A stretch of 64,000 bases of DNA. Source: Posidonia oceanica (lineage: Eukaryota > Streptophyta > Magnoliopsida > Alismatales > Posidoniaceae). The stretch lies in NCBI GenBank assembly GCA_037176725.1, contig JAZBRS010000014.1:70662501-70726500 (forward strand). Direction: 5' to 3'. This document shows positions 1 to 10,375 of this stretch, piece after piece. Position numbers and translations under genes: made by a program. Under the pieces are notes generated by a model. It made no database searches, was not told where the DNA came from, and worked only from the letters and a program-made list of their open reading frames with translations. The first letter of the stretch is position 1. Every line of letters begins with the position of its first letter.

Positions 1-1158
1 AAATCATACATTGCATTCTGCCCGGTGATGAAAACCGGAGGTGCTTGCCTGCTGCGAAAGGAGTCTCCCGACCTCACCTGATACTACTTAGATGTCTTGG
101 CTAGTGAGGGAGCCACCACTCAATGAGAGCGGGCGAGGTGTCCAAACCCCTAAGGACTTACACCCTTTAGAAGAGTGCTAGGTGTTAGTCAGAAAGCAGT
201 ACATACCCCAGCCTAGATGTGCGAAAAAAAGAGAGAAAGAGAAAGCCAAAAGCCCGTACCCGAAAGACCCTAACGCCCATCTCCCCTGGGGGAGGGGACA
301 GCGGAAACCTGCAAGCCAAAAAGAAGAGAAAAGAAAATGAAAAAAGAAAAAAGGAACAAAAAAAAAGGAAAAAAAAAACAACAAAAGGAGAATGATGGAA
401 AAGAAAAGGGAGAAGGGGACAAAGGCCCCACTCCCGCAAAAAAAAAAGAAGCGAAAAAAAAGAAGAAGGAAAAAAGAAGAAAAAAGAAGAGAATAAAAGG
501 CAAGCAGGGTAACCCCGCACCTCTCACCTACCCTAGAAAAGAGTCAAAGCCTGGGTCAGGCCCTCCTCGCTTCCAAAATGGGGACGAGGAGAGCCCTGTA
601 CACCGACATAAAAAGAGAAAGGAGAGGTAGGAGCGAGTGTAAGTCCTTGAGAGTTTGGCACGGAGCCCGTCCTCTCTACACCACCACCAAACATCACCAA
701 CATCCCTTCCCTAGAGTGCCACCAGCAAGTTAGGAGTCCGAGTAGAGTCCGGTGAGTCAGGGACCGCTCCCCGATACTGAGGGCAAACTACACCAAATCA
801 CACGCATCCGCATTTTCCAGTCATCTCCACCCTCTCTGATCATCCTACTCCGCAAAGGCTTACTCCAGCGCTGAGACAGTACTTCTACTTAGCATGCGTT
901 GGCACCGTCAGGCTGCGACAACCCGAGTTCCCGACGGTCCCCGCCACATCAACAGAACGCCCTTATGCTTATACATGTTCAATTGCCATAGTCTAAATGT
1001 TTACTGCTTATACATGTTGCACCTGTTTCTACCAGTTTCAGAATCTGCTTTCCTATGATGGTTTTGTGCATATATGGGCTCTGATAATTCACAGTCTTGG
1101 CAACAGGTACCCGAAGACTCTTGTAACAGCCGTCTGCCTACATCCTGCAATCTGTGCA
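1..1158 (+). other. Post-integrase spacer of element A
   Basis: Non-coding spacer between pol and the downstream ORF. It aligns along its length with 56148-57303 of element C. It contains a strongly purine-rich stretch (about 215-520), mostly A and G on the plus strand. Open frames across that stretch are low-complexity Lys/Glu or, on the other strand, Phe/Ser strings and are not genes. Near 1085-1112 there are AG dinucleotides after pyrimidine-rich sequence (CACAG, CAACAG), shared with C, that could be splice acceptors for a message carrying the next ORF. That is inference. Confidence 0.7.
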
Positions 1159-2361
1159 ATGGGTTTCCCCACCTTGGTAACCCCCACACACTGCTCCGAG
1201 ATCCTGCGAGAATGGATCAGCAAGCTTACAAAAGATGACTGTGAGAAGCTGCGCCTGTGGGGCATTCCGACCAAACTGCTCAAGGCTGCTGATGTAGAAG
1301 TGAGCCGCCATCTTCTGTGTGCTGCTGCGCGATTCTGGAAACCAGCACACCATGTCTTCCATTTCGGCAGAACTGAACTGACACCCACACTGGAAGAAGT
1401 GCGCCGGATCTGCGGCTTCTCCAAGATCTTGGGGCCGCCCATCTTCATGAGACGTGACGGATACGTGGCAGTCCTAAAACAGCTGACCGGCCTCTCTACC
1501 CAAACTTGCCAGCAAAAGCTGATTTGTACTAGCGGGCCCATGCTTCTGCTTCGCCTAGCGTACTTTGATGATATTGTGGAAAAGCGCACTGAACTCGGAG
1601 ACGAGCTGTGGCTCCGAGGGTTTGTCACACGTTTCCTAGGTGAGCTGGTCTTTACTCGTGGCAAGGCAACAGTGGCCATCGAGGTTGCAGAAATTGCATT
1701 AACTGTGGTGACCCAACATATAGACCTGGCGCCGGTTGTCTTAGCAGAGACCTACCGCTGACTGGACCGCATCTCGCATCGCTGCCGCCACTTTCATGGT
1801 TGTGGATCATTCATTCAGGTCTGGCTAGCGGCGCACACTGAGATAGACCTTCTGCGCCCCCAAGTGCATGCTTTCGAGGCCTACTGCAGCGGCGGCCATG
1901 CCAAGGCAGTCAAGAGCGTCAAGGAAGAATATGAAAGGCTATCAGGACTGACAGACGACACAGTCACATGGCGCATCATTCCTTCTGCAGCCGAAGCATT
2001 CACTGTCTTCTTCAATACATGCGACATGCGTCTGGTTGTGCTACTAGGATTTACTGCGGGTGTAGAATATCACCCTATCAGAGTCATGCGTCAGTTTGGC
2101 TTCCAGCAGGACGCCTTTGTCGACAGCGCAGCGCCTAAGCTCCTTCAAGAATATCCCCTCAGTACAATTGCCCCCACGAAGGAGCTGGCCAACCTGATGC
2201 AGCATGGTGTGCGATCAACAGACATCGCTGCAATAAAAGGTGTAGGGTGTACCCCTGAGTACATCACTAAAGTGCAGGACCTCTGGCCCATCAATGAAAT
2301 CCCGCCGAGCGGTCTTTTATTCCCTGACTCTGGAAGATCAAAGAAGGCTCGAACCGGCTAG
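1159..2361 (+). pseudogene. Extra retrotransposon ORF, plant-mobile-domain / DUF7745-like, one in-frame stop
   Basis: A 400-codon frame starting MGFPTLV and ending KKARTG, downstream of integrase and in the sense direction. It matches my memory of the plant DUF7745 / plant-mobile-domain proteins: an ARFWKPAHHVFHFG block followed by ELTPTLEEV, then VVLAETYR, a CxxFIQVWLAAH block, and a late VEYHPIRVMRQF block. The function of that family is unknown; relatives occur as host genes and in mobile DNA. I chose ATG 1159 because the copy in element C has the same ATG but does not keep the frame upstream. The single stop is TGA at 1759-1761, where C reads GGA, so the ancestor was open. There is no signal peptide or membrane segment. 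Confidence is high that it is a real ORF of the element and moderate for the family name. Confidence 0.7.
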
Positions 2362-2932
2362 AGCCATCATGCAGCTGTCATTCTGTCTTCCTTTCAAGTT
2401 GTGCTGTACTTTTTGGCCTGTCACGGGCATGTAACCGACAATTCTATCAATGCAAAACTGTTTTGCGCTGGCTGTTCACATTTCAAGGCTGACCTTGCAT
2501 TTCATGCTCCTCGTCGCTCACGTCCGGAGGCCCCTTGGCCCGACTGATTGCTCACATGACGCAGGAAAGTCCTCAACAAACGACCCAGGCTCCAGGACCT
2601 TCGCGACCCGCGCCGTCCGACCTGCTACCGGACATACTCGGCTGAGTCTCCTTTGGGCTGGTACCCCAAACTACTCGTCTGACAAACACGTCAGTTTTGT
2701 CCACCCTTCGCTTTTCTCGATACCAGGGACGTTTCGACCAACCCCTGGCATCATCCTGATACCAGGGGCATCTTTTCAGATGCCACGCGGTATCTCACCC
2801 TTTATCTCATCTCCTCTTCGCCGACCGATAAGTCCGATATCTCATCACCATTCCCAATCAATCAATCTCATCATTATCTCATCTCCTCTTTGCCGGCCGA
2901 TAAGTCCGATATCTTATCACCTTTTTCAACTA
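2362..2932 (+). other. 3' flank of the extra ORF in element A
   Basis: No gene. The segment aligns with 58506-58980 of element C. Two hairpin units of the GATAAG...CTTATC type begin near 2825 and 2895 (the first has CTCATC in its right arm); in C the same place is expanded into about 15 units. Confidence 0.6.
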
Positions 2933-3340
2933 AGCTCTCATCATTACCTCACCCCCCTTCTTTAGCATTAGCTCTCATCATTACCTCATCCCCCTTCTTT
3001 AGCATTAGCTCTCATCATTACCTCATCCCCCTTCTTTAGCTTTAGCTCTCATCATTACCTCATCCCCCTTCTTTAGCATTAGCTCTCATCATTACCTCAC
3101 CTCCCTTCTTTAGCATTAGCTCTCATCATTACCTCATCCCCCTTCTTTAGCATTAGCTCTCATCATTACCTCACCTCCCTTCTTTAGCATTAGCTCTCAT
3201 CATTACCTCACCTCCCTTCTTTAGCATTAGTTCTCATCATTACCTCATCCCCCTTCCTTAGCTTTAATTCTCATCATTACCTCATCCCCCTTCTTTAGCA
3301 TTAGCTCTCATCATTACCTCATCTCCCTCTTTAGAAGTAG
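2933..3340. repeat. 37-bp tandem array in element A, about 11 copies
   Basis: The unit begins AGCTCTCATCATTACCTCA and continues with a C-run, CTTCTTTAGCATT. Copies start at 2933, 2970, 3007, 3044, 3081 and so on, with few changes. Element C has no such array: at the equivalent place it carries the GATAAG/CTTATC hairpin array instead. No coding function is suggested. Confidence 0.85.
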
Positions 3341-3439
3341 CCTCTCATCATGATCTCATCCCCTCTTATCAAGCACTCATCAATCAATCATTCAGCATTC
3401 AATCACTCATCACTCGATCATTCATCAATCAAGCACTCT

Positions 3440-4602
3440 CAGGCTGATATTCCTAAACTATCGACCCAGGCTGATATCCTAAACTATCTACTCTCAGGCT
3501 GATATTCCTAAACTATCGACCCAGGCTGATATCCTAAACTATCTACTCTCAGGCTGATATCCTAAACTATCTACTCTCAGGCTGATATTCCTAAACTATC
3601 TATCTTCTGGCCGATCCATGGTTGGCCCGCAGTTGTGTTATACGGCTGACATCCAGTAACTGTCCCTCGCAGTGCCGCCAGGCTGATAACCTAAACTATC
3701 TATCTAGGCTGATAACCTAAACTATCTAGGCTGATATCCTAAACTATCTATCCAGGCTGATATCCTAAACTATCCGGCATCTGCGTTATACGGCTGACAT
3801 CCAGTAACTGTCCCTCGTAATTGCCCCTTCCAGGCTGATAACCTAAACTATCTATCTAGGCTGATATCCTAAACTATCTAGGCTGATATCCTAAACTATC
3901 GATCTAGGCTGATAACCTAAACTATCGATCTAGGCTGATATCCTAAACTATCTATGGCAATTACGTTATACGGTTGATATCCAGTAACTATCCCTTGCAA
4001 TTGCTCTTTCCAGTTGATAGGACTGTAAACTATCGCTAGGCTGATAACCTAAACTATCGATCTAGGCTGATATCCTAAACTATCGATCTAGGCTGATAAC
4101 CTAAACTATCGATCTAGGCTGATATCCTAAACTATCCATCGCAATTGCATTATACGGCTGACATCCAGTAACTGTCCCTCGCAAGGCCGCCAGGCTGATA
4201 ACCTAAACTATCTATCTAGGCTGATAACCTAAACTATCTAGGCTGATATCCTAAACTATCTATCTAGGCTGATATCCTAAACTATCCGGCACTTGCATTA
4301 TACGGCTGATATCCAGTAACTATCCCTCATGGTTTGCCCTTTCCAGTTGATAGGACTGTAAACTATCTATCTAGGCTGATATCCTAAACTATCTAGGCTG
4401 ATATCCTAAACTATCTATCTAGGCTGATATCCTAAACTATCTATGGCAACCATGTTATACGGCTGATATCCAGTAACTATCACTCACAACTGCGCCTTCC
4501 GGTTGATAGGACCGTAAACTATCGCTAGGCTGATAACCTAAACTATCGCCCTCGGCTGATGATCTGAAACTCATCCGGTTGATAAGTCCGACAACTTATC
4601 AC
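3440..4602 (+). repeat. Array of 38 short hairpins with compensated arms (element A)
   Basis: Units of about 20-25 nt sit every 20-40 nt. Each is an inverted repeat with a 4-7 bp stem and a 6-9 nt loop, usually opening with TCC or ACC and usually preceded by GGCT or GGTT. Most stems are GATA/TATC. Three are GACA/TGTC (near 3648, 3794, 4159), which is the same pair changed in both arms. Two near 3994 and 4348 and one near 4503 are GATAG/CTATC, one near 4557 is GATGA/TCATC, and the last (4580-4599) is GATAAGT/ACTTATC. The compensatory pattern points to selection on pairing in RNA or single-stranded DNA. It lies 0.5 kb upstream of the polypurine tract. Function unknown. Confidence 0.85.
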
Positions 4603-4987
4603 CTCCCCGCGCGACTCCGTCCCAAAAAACGGAGTCCCGCATCCTTTCGCGTCTGGGAAAAGGTCCACCTCTCCCGTCGCTCCTTTGTGGCTTGTGGCTG
4701 TCCTTCTTTTCGTGGCAGGCCGGGACCTCCTATCAAGCTCCGCGGTGCACCGCAACGTCCCTCTTCAGCGTCGTCGACATCGCCAGCGTCACCCGTATCG
4801 CCTCGATCCCCCCGGTCGGTACTAACTCTAATACTAACTTTTGCATTGCATCCGCATCAGCATGCATCGCATACATTGCATCTCATCCATTTGCACCTGC
4901 ACATTACACTGCGGCAACGATCCACGATGTTCGGCGCATCCGCCGAATAAGTGGCTCACGCCGATAGCAACCCTCTGCTCTCGCCGG
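4603..4987 (+). other. Pre-PPT segment of element A
   Basis: About 385 bp with no convincing gene. Its second half, from a run of GCATTGCAT-like motifs through ACGATC and GAATAAGTGGCTCAC, is well conserved with 60890-61058 in element C. The conserved part directly abuts the polypurine-tract hairpin and may be structural. Confidence 0.5.
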
Positions 4988-5076
4988 TCAAATGGGGTGT
5001 CCCGTCAACCCTGAGCAGCGGCCTCGCTTTGCTCGGCCTCGCTCAGGGAGGGGCATCTGTAGACACCCCATTTTGA
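4988..5076 (+). promoter_or_regulatory. Hairpin spanning the internal-domain/3' LTR junction, with the PPT in its loop
   Basis: The left arm 4988-5001 (TCAAATGGGGTGTC) is complementary to 5062-5076 (GACACCCCATTTTGA), the start of the 3' LTR, with one base bulged. The loop of about 60 nt contains the polypurine tract. The same arms and loop are present in element C (61059-61072 and 61133-61147). The structure would form in genomic RNA or minus-strand DNA. That it acts in plus-strand priming is inference. Confidence 0.6.
5044..5057 (+). promoter_or_regulatory. Polypurine tract of element A
   Basis: CAGGGAGGGGCATC directly abuts the LTR start TGTAGACACC. A purine run at this place is the usual primer for plus-strand DNA synthesis in LTR retrotransposons. 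Element C has the identical tract at 61115-61128. Confidence 0.8.
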
Positions 5077-8000
5077 TAGGCTGGATCGTTTGGAGCCTTC
5101 CGGTGGCTGCTGGACCCGAACCCAGACCCAAATCCACACCTCCCTCTCCTTCTTTCCCCTCAAAACAAGCCCAGACTTGACCTAGGATTACCCCCTTTCC
5201 TGAACCTGAAAACCCACCAAAATCCATAGGAAAACTCACCCCTGATGACTTAGCAAACCCACCAAAAATCCTGCAAAATCTCAAACCAGACCCTCCCAAA
5301 AAACCCTAGGAAACTTAGGCAAAATTCCCTTTTTCTACACCTCAAAACCCCTCCAAAACTTCCTCAAAACCAAACCAAAACTCCAGGAGCAGAGCTAGAA
5401 ACCCTAGACCCCACACCCGCCAAATTTCACCCCTTTCCGAGACTCCTAGGCCCCCCTTTTGCTGGGATTATCGTTTTCTCTCTCCGGGATTATCGTTTTC
5501 TCTCTCCTCTCTCTCTCCTGATTATCGTCTCTCTTTTCATCCCTTTCTCGCCCTTTTTCTGGCTTGGCTGCGGGCCCCCTTTGTACTCCTATCCATTCTC
5601 TATCTTATTCCTATTTTTATTTTATTTTTAACATTTTTCCTGAATTTTAAAAGATCTTTTCCCTCAAACTTATCTCTTTCCCCTTTTATCCTCCTTTTTC
5701 CCCTTTTCTTCTTCTTTTTCTTTTCTCCTTCTCTCTTTTGCAAAAAACCATAAAAATCCTTAAAAATCTGTAAAACCCCAAAACATAAAAGAAACAAATC
5801 AGAATTCCAAGAAAAGCAACTAAAAAACATTAAATAACTAATTAAAAACCCAAACTTAACTAAATCAAGCTAAAAAGAAAATCAAACATGCAAACTAAAA
5901 AATGCAAAACAAACTAAAACAAAGTACTGTAAAATCAACTAAAAAATTGAAATAAAATCAGAACCTACCAAAAATGAAAACCCCACTAAAAGAATTAAAA
6001 AACAAACCCTAAAAAGAAGAATTAAAAATCAAACAATGAAACAAGTAATTAAAGGAGGTAAAAGACTTAACCTAATAAACATAAGAAAGAAAGCAACATA
6101 AGAACTTAATTAAAAAAAGGAAAAGAAAATACAGTTAAAAGACTTAAAACACTTAATCAAATCAGGAAAAATCCAACTAAAAAACATCAAGAAGAATTAA
6201 CAAATAAAAATAAAAAACGTAGCTCAAAAGACTTAAAGAAGAAAAATATAAAAGACTAGAACTAAAAAGCCCAAAACCCACTCAAAATAATATAAGAATA
6301 AATCCTAAAAATCCTAATTAACATCCTAAAATACTTAACAAGAAAACACAATTTTAAAAACAATTTAAAAGAATTTAACCAACACTTAATCAAGTGGGAA
6401 ATGAATTAAAAACAAAGGAAAGTCCTAAAACACACTAATTAACCTAAAAACAGTCATTAAAAAATCCAATTAAACACCTAACCTACCATCCAACTCATCT
6501 AATATTTTTGTTTATTTTAATCTTTTTTTCCCTATTTTATTTCCCTCCTTCTTTCCATCCTTCTTGCTTCTTTTTATCCTTTCCTTCCTTCTTTACTGGG
6601 CTCACCAGCCCATTACCCTTTTTTCTCTTTTTTTTTAAAACCGTAGCCCACAGCTACAGTCCGTCTTCCTCTTTCCCTCCTCCCGCAGGTCTACAGTGCC
6701 CGCTGCTCTGCTACAGTCCTGCCACAGCAGCTGCAGCGCCAGCGCCTGTCACCGCAGACCTGCGCTCGCACGTCTCTGCCGGACCGGACCGGCGTGCGCC
6801 GCACCACGTCCGTGCTTCCTGCCACCGCCCCTCCGCATTAATTCGCCACAGCCAGGCCTGCAAGCAACCAGAGTTTTAAGAGCCAAAAAACCAGAGGAGA
6901 AAAGGGGAGAGTGGATCCAGAGAGAAGAGATGATTGCAGAGTGCAATTCCCAGCGAGAGAGAGCACCGTTCTTCCTCTGAAATCCACCCAGAGAACCAGG
7001 TCTTCGGCCTCTCCTTCCCGCAGCGAACCAGCACCCGAAACACCTCCAGAACAGCCCAGAATCCGCCCCCCAATCTCACCCAAGCCACCTGCAACCTAAC
7101 CCACCATTCCACACAGAGAACGACCCCAGCATTTCGCCTTCAGCCTCCTGAAAACCAGCAGAACCCAGCTCCGACCCATTCCAAAATTCCCTCCGCCACA
7201 GGCCGCTTCTCCTCCCCAGACTCTGCCCGGCTAGTCCCCAGAACATCACCTCCCTAGGCCACCTAACCTCCAGCTCAGTAACCCACCACAGGCGAAGCGC
7301 CCCACTTCAAACACCTTACTCCATTTCGGCCCGAAATCCGACCAGCTGCCAAACTCTTCCCACGGCCTCCAGAAGATCATCTTGACCATCCAGAACCCAT
7401 CACTGAAGTCCCAGCTACCCACCGGAAGCCCCCGCTCGATCCAGAGGGCAACAGGCACCTCCCCCGACCTCAGGCGACACCTGCAACACCAAAAAATCCC
7501 GCCCTCTTCCTCCAGCATCAGAACTCCACCCCAAGCGCTCGGCAAACTCCGGAGGATCGCGTGGAGTCGATCCCAACCCTCGCGAGCCACCGACGACCGC
7601 TGTAGCGCTCAGACGACCACCGCCGGCATCTGCAGAGCCCACAGACGTCGGGAGCACGTTCTAGACGCGGGAGAAGGTATTTTCTCCCCCCTTCCGCTCC
7701 CTCTCCTTCCTCTTCAGCTTTTCAGCCGTTCAGAAGCGAGTTTCCAGACCCCCAGTGCCGCCCGCAACTCGCCGGTCCTCGCGTCTTCTCCGGCGCCGGT
7801 CGCCTGTTCTCTGGATGCTCCCGCCAGCAGAGCGAGCTCCGGACGGTCGCCAGAGCTCCAGACGAACGCCGGCACCAAGCCCCGCCGGTCTGCGCTTCCC
7901 CAACCGCCCCTGTCGGCGGTCACGAGCACTGCCGGCGCTCCGCTACAGTGTTCGTCGACCGCCGGCAAAGCACTGTTTAATTATTTTTTCTGTTATATAG

Positions 8001-9076
8001 TTTTTAGTGCGAATATTGCATTTATGCCTTAAGTTCTTACTTTTTTGCGTTTTAGTCCTCTGTTCATTTATTTCGCTTAGTTTTTAATTACATATCATGC
8101 CAAATTGCACATTTTATCCCTGTTTCTCAGTATTTGCATTTAGGTCCAGTTACTGTGCGTTTCAGTTCAGAAATATTATGCTTTAATCCCTCTGCTTTAC
8201 ATTATTGCGCTCAGATCCTGTTTTAAATCAGTTCATTTATTTGCATGCATTTTACCATGCTGCATTGCATTCTAAGTCCCTGCATGTTTCTGTTTTTTCA
8301 TTTAGATCCAACACACTGTAGTAACTTAGGTTTTGATTTTAATTTTTGGTTGATGCATTGCACTTTTGCCCCTCTGTTTTTTTCATTTTTGCATATAGGT
8401 CCATTTTAAATGGACAGTAACTCTTGCATGCATTTTTAGCTTATTACATTGCACTTTTGACCCTGATCTTTTTAAAAATCACATTGCAGTCCTGTAATCT
8501 ATTTTTCAGAGCATGTTTTCCATATGAAATTGCATATTTGACCCCTGCATGATTTGAAAATCACACACAGAGCCTTGCATCTTTTGAAAAACCATGTAAA
8601 AAGACTGTTTTGCCCCTAAGTTGCATTTTAACTCCTATGCTTGCAAAAATTGCATGTAGGCTCTCCACTTGCATTCCCGGACTCCCCGGGACCCCTGTTT
8701 TCTGGAGAATTTGCATTTTAGTCCCTTTCTTTTTCAAAAAATGCTTTCGAACCCCCGTTCTTTCCAAATGGCTTTTCCTTGTCTTTTCTGGCTTTGCATG
8801 CATTCTGCATCCATTTTAATCTTGCATTTTAGCTCCCCTTCGCATACACTAAGCACTTTTAACTCCCCTTCACTTGGGAGGACCTTCAGCACACCCTTAA
8901 GATCTCCTGAACACTTAGATCTGTTCTCCTCTTCTGTTCTGGCCCCTCTGCTCCGAAGCTGCGATATCTTTCAATCCGACCGTTGGATCTCCTCAAGTAA
9001 GCTGCCCAGGCGACCGCAGCGAAGCGCTCTTCAGCATGGACCAAGCAGATCTCCGATCAGACTCCCGGATCTCCAG

Positions 9077-9078
9077 GT
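9077..9078 (+). promoter_or_regulatory. Candidate splice donor in the LTR of element A
   Basis: CTCCAG|GTATAT. The homologous sites read CCCAG|GTAAGT in E2, CCAAG|GTAAGT in E1 and CCAAG|GTAAGT in C. The 100 bp upstream is among the best-conserved parts of the LTR and carries an ATG (9036) 41 nt before the donor. Splicing is inferred from sequence only. Confidence 0.4.
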
Positions 9079-9114
9079 ATATCTACCTGAACCCCTGCAC
9101 TGCATTCATTTGCA

Positions 9115-9700
9115 TGCCATTTGCATCGTTTTGCGCGCCCTTTAGTTTTCTTGCCTCGTTTTGCGTGTTTTCAAGTTTTCTCGCTCCGTTTTGCGCGCCG
9201 CTTCTTTGTCTTGCACCGTTTTGCATGCCCTTTAGTTTTTTCGCCTCGTTTTGCGTGCCTTCAAGTTTTCTCGCTCCGTTTTGAGCGCCGCTTCTTTGTC
9301 TTGCACCGTTTTGCGTGCCCTTTAGTTTTTCGCCTCGTTTCGCGTGCTTTCAAGTTTTCTCGCTCCGTTTTGCTCGCCGCTTCTTTGTCTTGCACCGTTT
9401 TGCGTGCCCTTTAGTTTTCTTGCACCGTTTCGCGTATTTTCAAGTTTTCTCGCTCCGTTTTGCACGCCGCTTCTTTGTCTTGCACCGTTTTGCGTGCCCT
9501 TTCGTTTTCTCGTATCGTCTTGCGTGCCCTGGTGTTTTCTTGCCCAGTTTTGCGTCCTTCCTTCGTTTTCTTGCACCGTTTTGCGTTCTTGTTCCGTTTC
9601 TTGCCCCATTTTGCATGTCAACCCTGTTCTCGCATCTTTTTGCATGCTTGTTTCGTTCCCCGCATTGTTTTACGCCGTTTTCCCTTGCATGTCGATTACA
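9115..9700. repeat. 30-bp tandem repeats in the LTR of element A
   Basis: Degenerate units of about 30 bp around GCACCGTTTTGCGTGCC, with two alternating versions (one with TTTAGTTTTCT, one with GCTTCTTTGTCTT). Most units carry short inverted arms GCAC...GTGC around an 8-nt centre. The arrays in the other LTRs have the same unit length but different copy number, so they expand and contract independently. Confidence 0.8.
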
Positions 9701-9951
9701 TTGCATGGTTTTCTCACTGTTTCGCTTTTTCGCCTGCATTTGCATATAGGGCGGTGATGCTTACTGTCCGGAGTTCTCACGAGCCCGATTTCGCCCGGTT
9801 CGGAACACGGACAGCGTTGCTGAGCGCTTAGATTGCACGTTTACTTCCTTGCATCGTCTTTCATCACTTAGAGCACACCCCTGAGCATTTAGATAGGCAT
9901 TCATTGGCACTTAGGCATTCAAAGTCTGCATTTCCCTGCATATGCGAGCGT

Positions 9952-10022
9952 AAGCCTAGAAAGACCGATTCTCGAGCGTGTCGGGGGTGCCTAACACCTT
10001 CCCCGCGCGTAACAGGAGTCCT
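9952..10022 (+). promoter_or_regulatory. Block conserved in all LTRs of the window
   Basis: A run from AAGCCTAGAAAGACCG through GGGGGTGCCTAACACC to AACAGGAGTCC. It recurs in E2 (about 25030-25110), E1 (27505-27590), C (45418-45488) and the otherwise divergent LTR of B (33225-33300). Conservation across such different LTRs suggests a function in the R/U5 part of the transcript, such as 3' end formation or RNA structure. That is inference. Confidence 0.55.
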
Positions 10023-10200
10023 TACCCTCTCTTGGCCCGTGATGACCATATTGCCCTTGTCCTAGGCACGAGTCACATCATTTGCATTCATTTGCATCTC
10101 ATTTCTTTTGCATTGCCCTGCATTGCATCTTTTGCTTGGTTTTGCGTGATTATTCACGCATTTCCCCGGTTTTCCTCGTCTTCCGATTTAATAGACTTGG

Positions 10201-10210
10201 TGGCGACTCC
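10201..10210 (+). promoter_or_regulatory. Primer-site mimic in U5 of element A
   Basis: TGGCGACTCC, the first 10 nt of the tRNA-Arg primer-binding site, placed 174 nt before the LTR end and preceded by ATAGACTTGG. The same motif at the same distance occurs in C and B, and with one or two changes in E1. Confidence 0.6.
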
Positions 10211-10375
10211 GATTTTGTCTTATCTTCTTCTTTTCTTTTCCTTTTTCCCTCTTTTAAATGTTTTCGAGTTAGGTCTTCCTTCTCGGACATAGCCGCTTAT
10301 AGTAAGCCTGATTCCGATCGGTGCACGCGAGCTTTGGCATCGTGCATGGACGATCCGAACACCGGGATTACTACA

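Larger units (their letters stand above)
1..10375 (+). mobile_element. Element A: 3' part of a giant Tat/Ogre-like Ty3/gypsy LTR retrotransposon
   Basis: The window opens inside the internal domain of this element, just after integrase: its first bases match the stretch starting near 56148 in element C, about 190 bp after C's integrase stop. In order it holds the post-integrase spacer, a DUF7745-type ORF, a 37-bp tandem array, a hairpin array, a polypurine tract and a 3' LTR of 5318 bp. The LTR begins TGTAGACACC and ends ATTACTACA (TG...CA). Assignment to the Tat/Ogre group rests on homology with element C, which has the diagnostic second RNase H and tRNA-Arg primer site. The 5' LTR, gag and pol lie outside the window, so the target duplication cannot be tested; its 3' copy would be 10376-10380. 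Confidence 0.9.
5058..10375 (+). repeat. 3' LTR of element A (5318 bp)
   Basis: Boundaries are set by the polypurine tract on the left and the TG...CA termini. Composition is strongly zoned in this order: C/A-rich start with many CCCTAGAAAACC-like motifs; pyrimidine-rich block with CTCTCTCC repeats (about 5460-5740); A-rich block (5740-6480); GC-rich block (6650-7975); T-rich block with recurring TTGCATTTTAG motifs (7990-8860); a conserved segment with an ATG and a GT donor (9036-9078); 30-bp tandem repeats (9115-9700); the conserved block 9950-10022; and a primer-site-like motif (10201-10210). C, E1 and E2 share this layout. Open frames inside are short or low-complexity. Confidence 0.9.

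Noticed and set aside
337..630. Lys-rich ORF and opposing Phe-rich ORFs
   Set aside because: They come from a purine-rich spacer of the element and are not conserved as a frame in C.
3440..4602. CRISPR array
   Set aside because: Short palindromic repeats with irregular short spacing might look similar, but spacers are not unique, repeats are divergent and the context is a plant retrotransposon.
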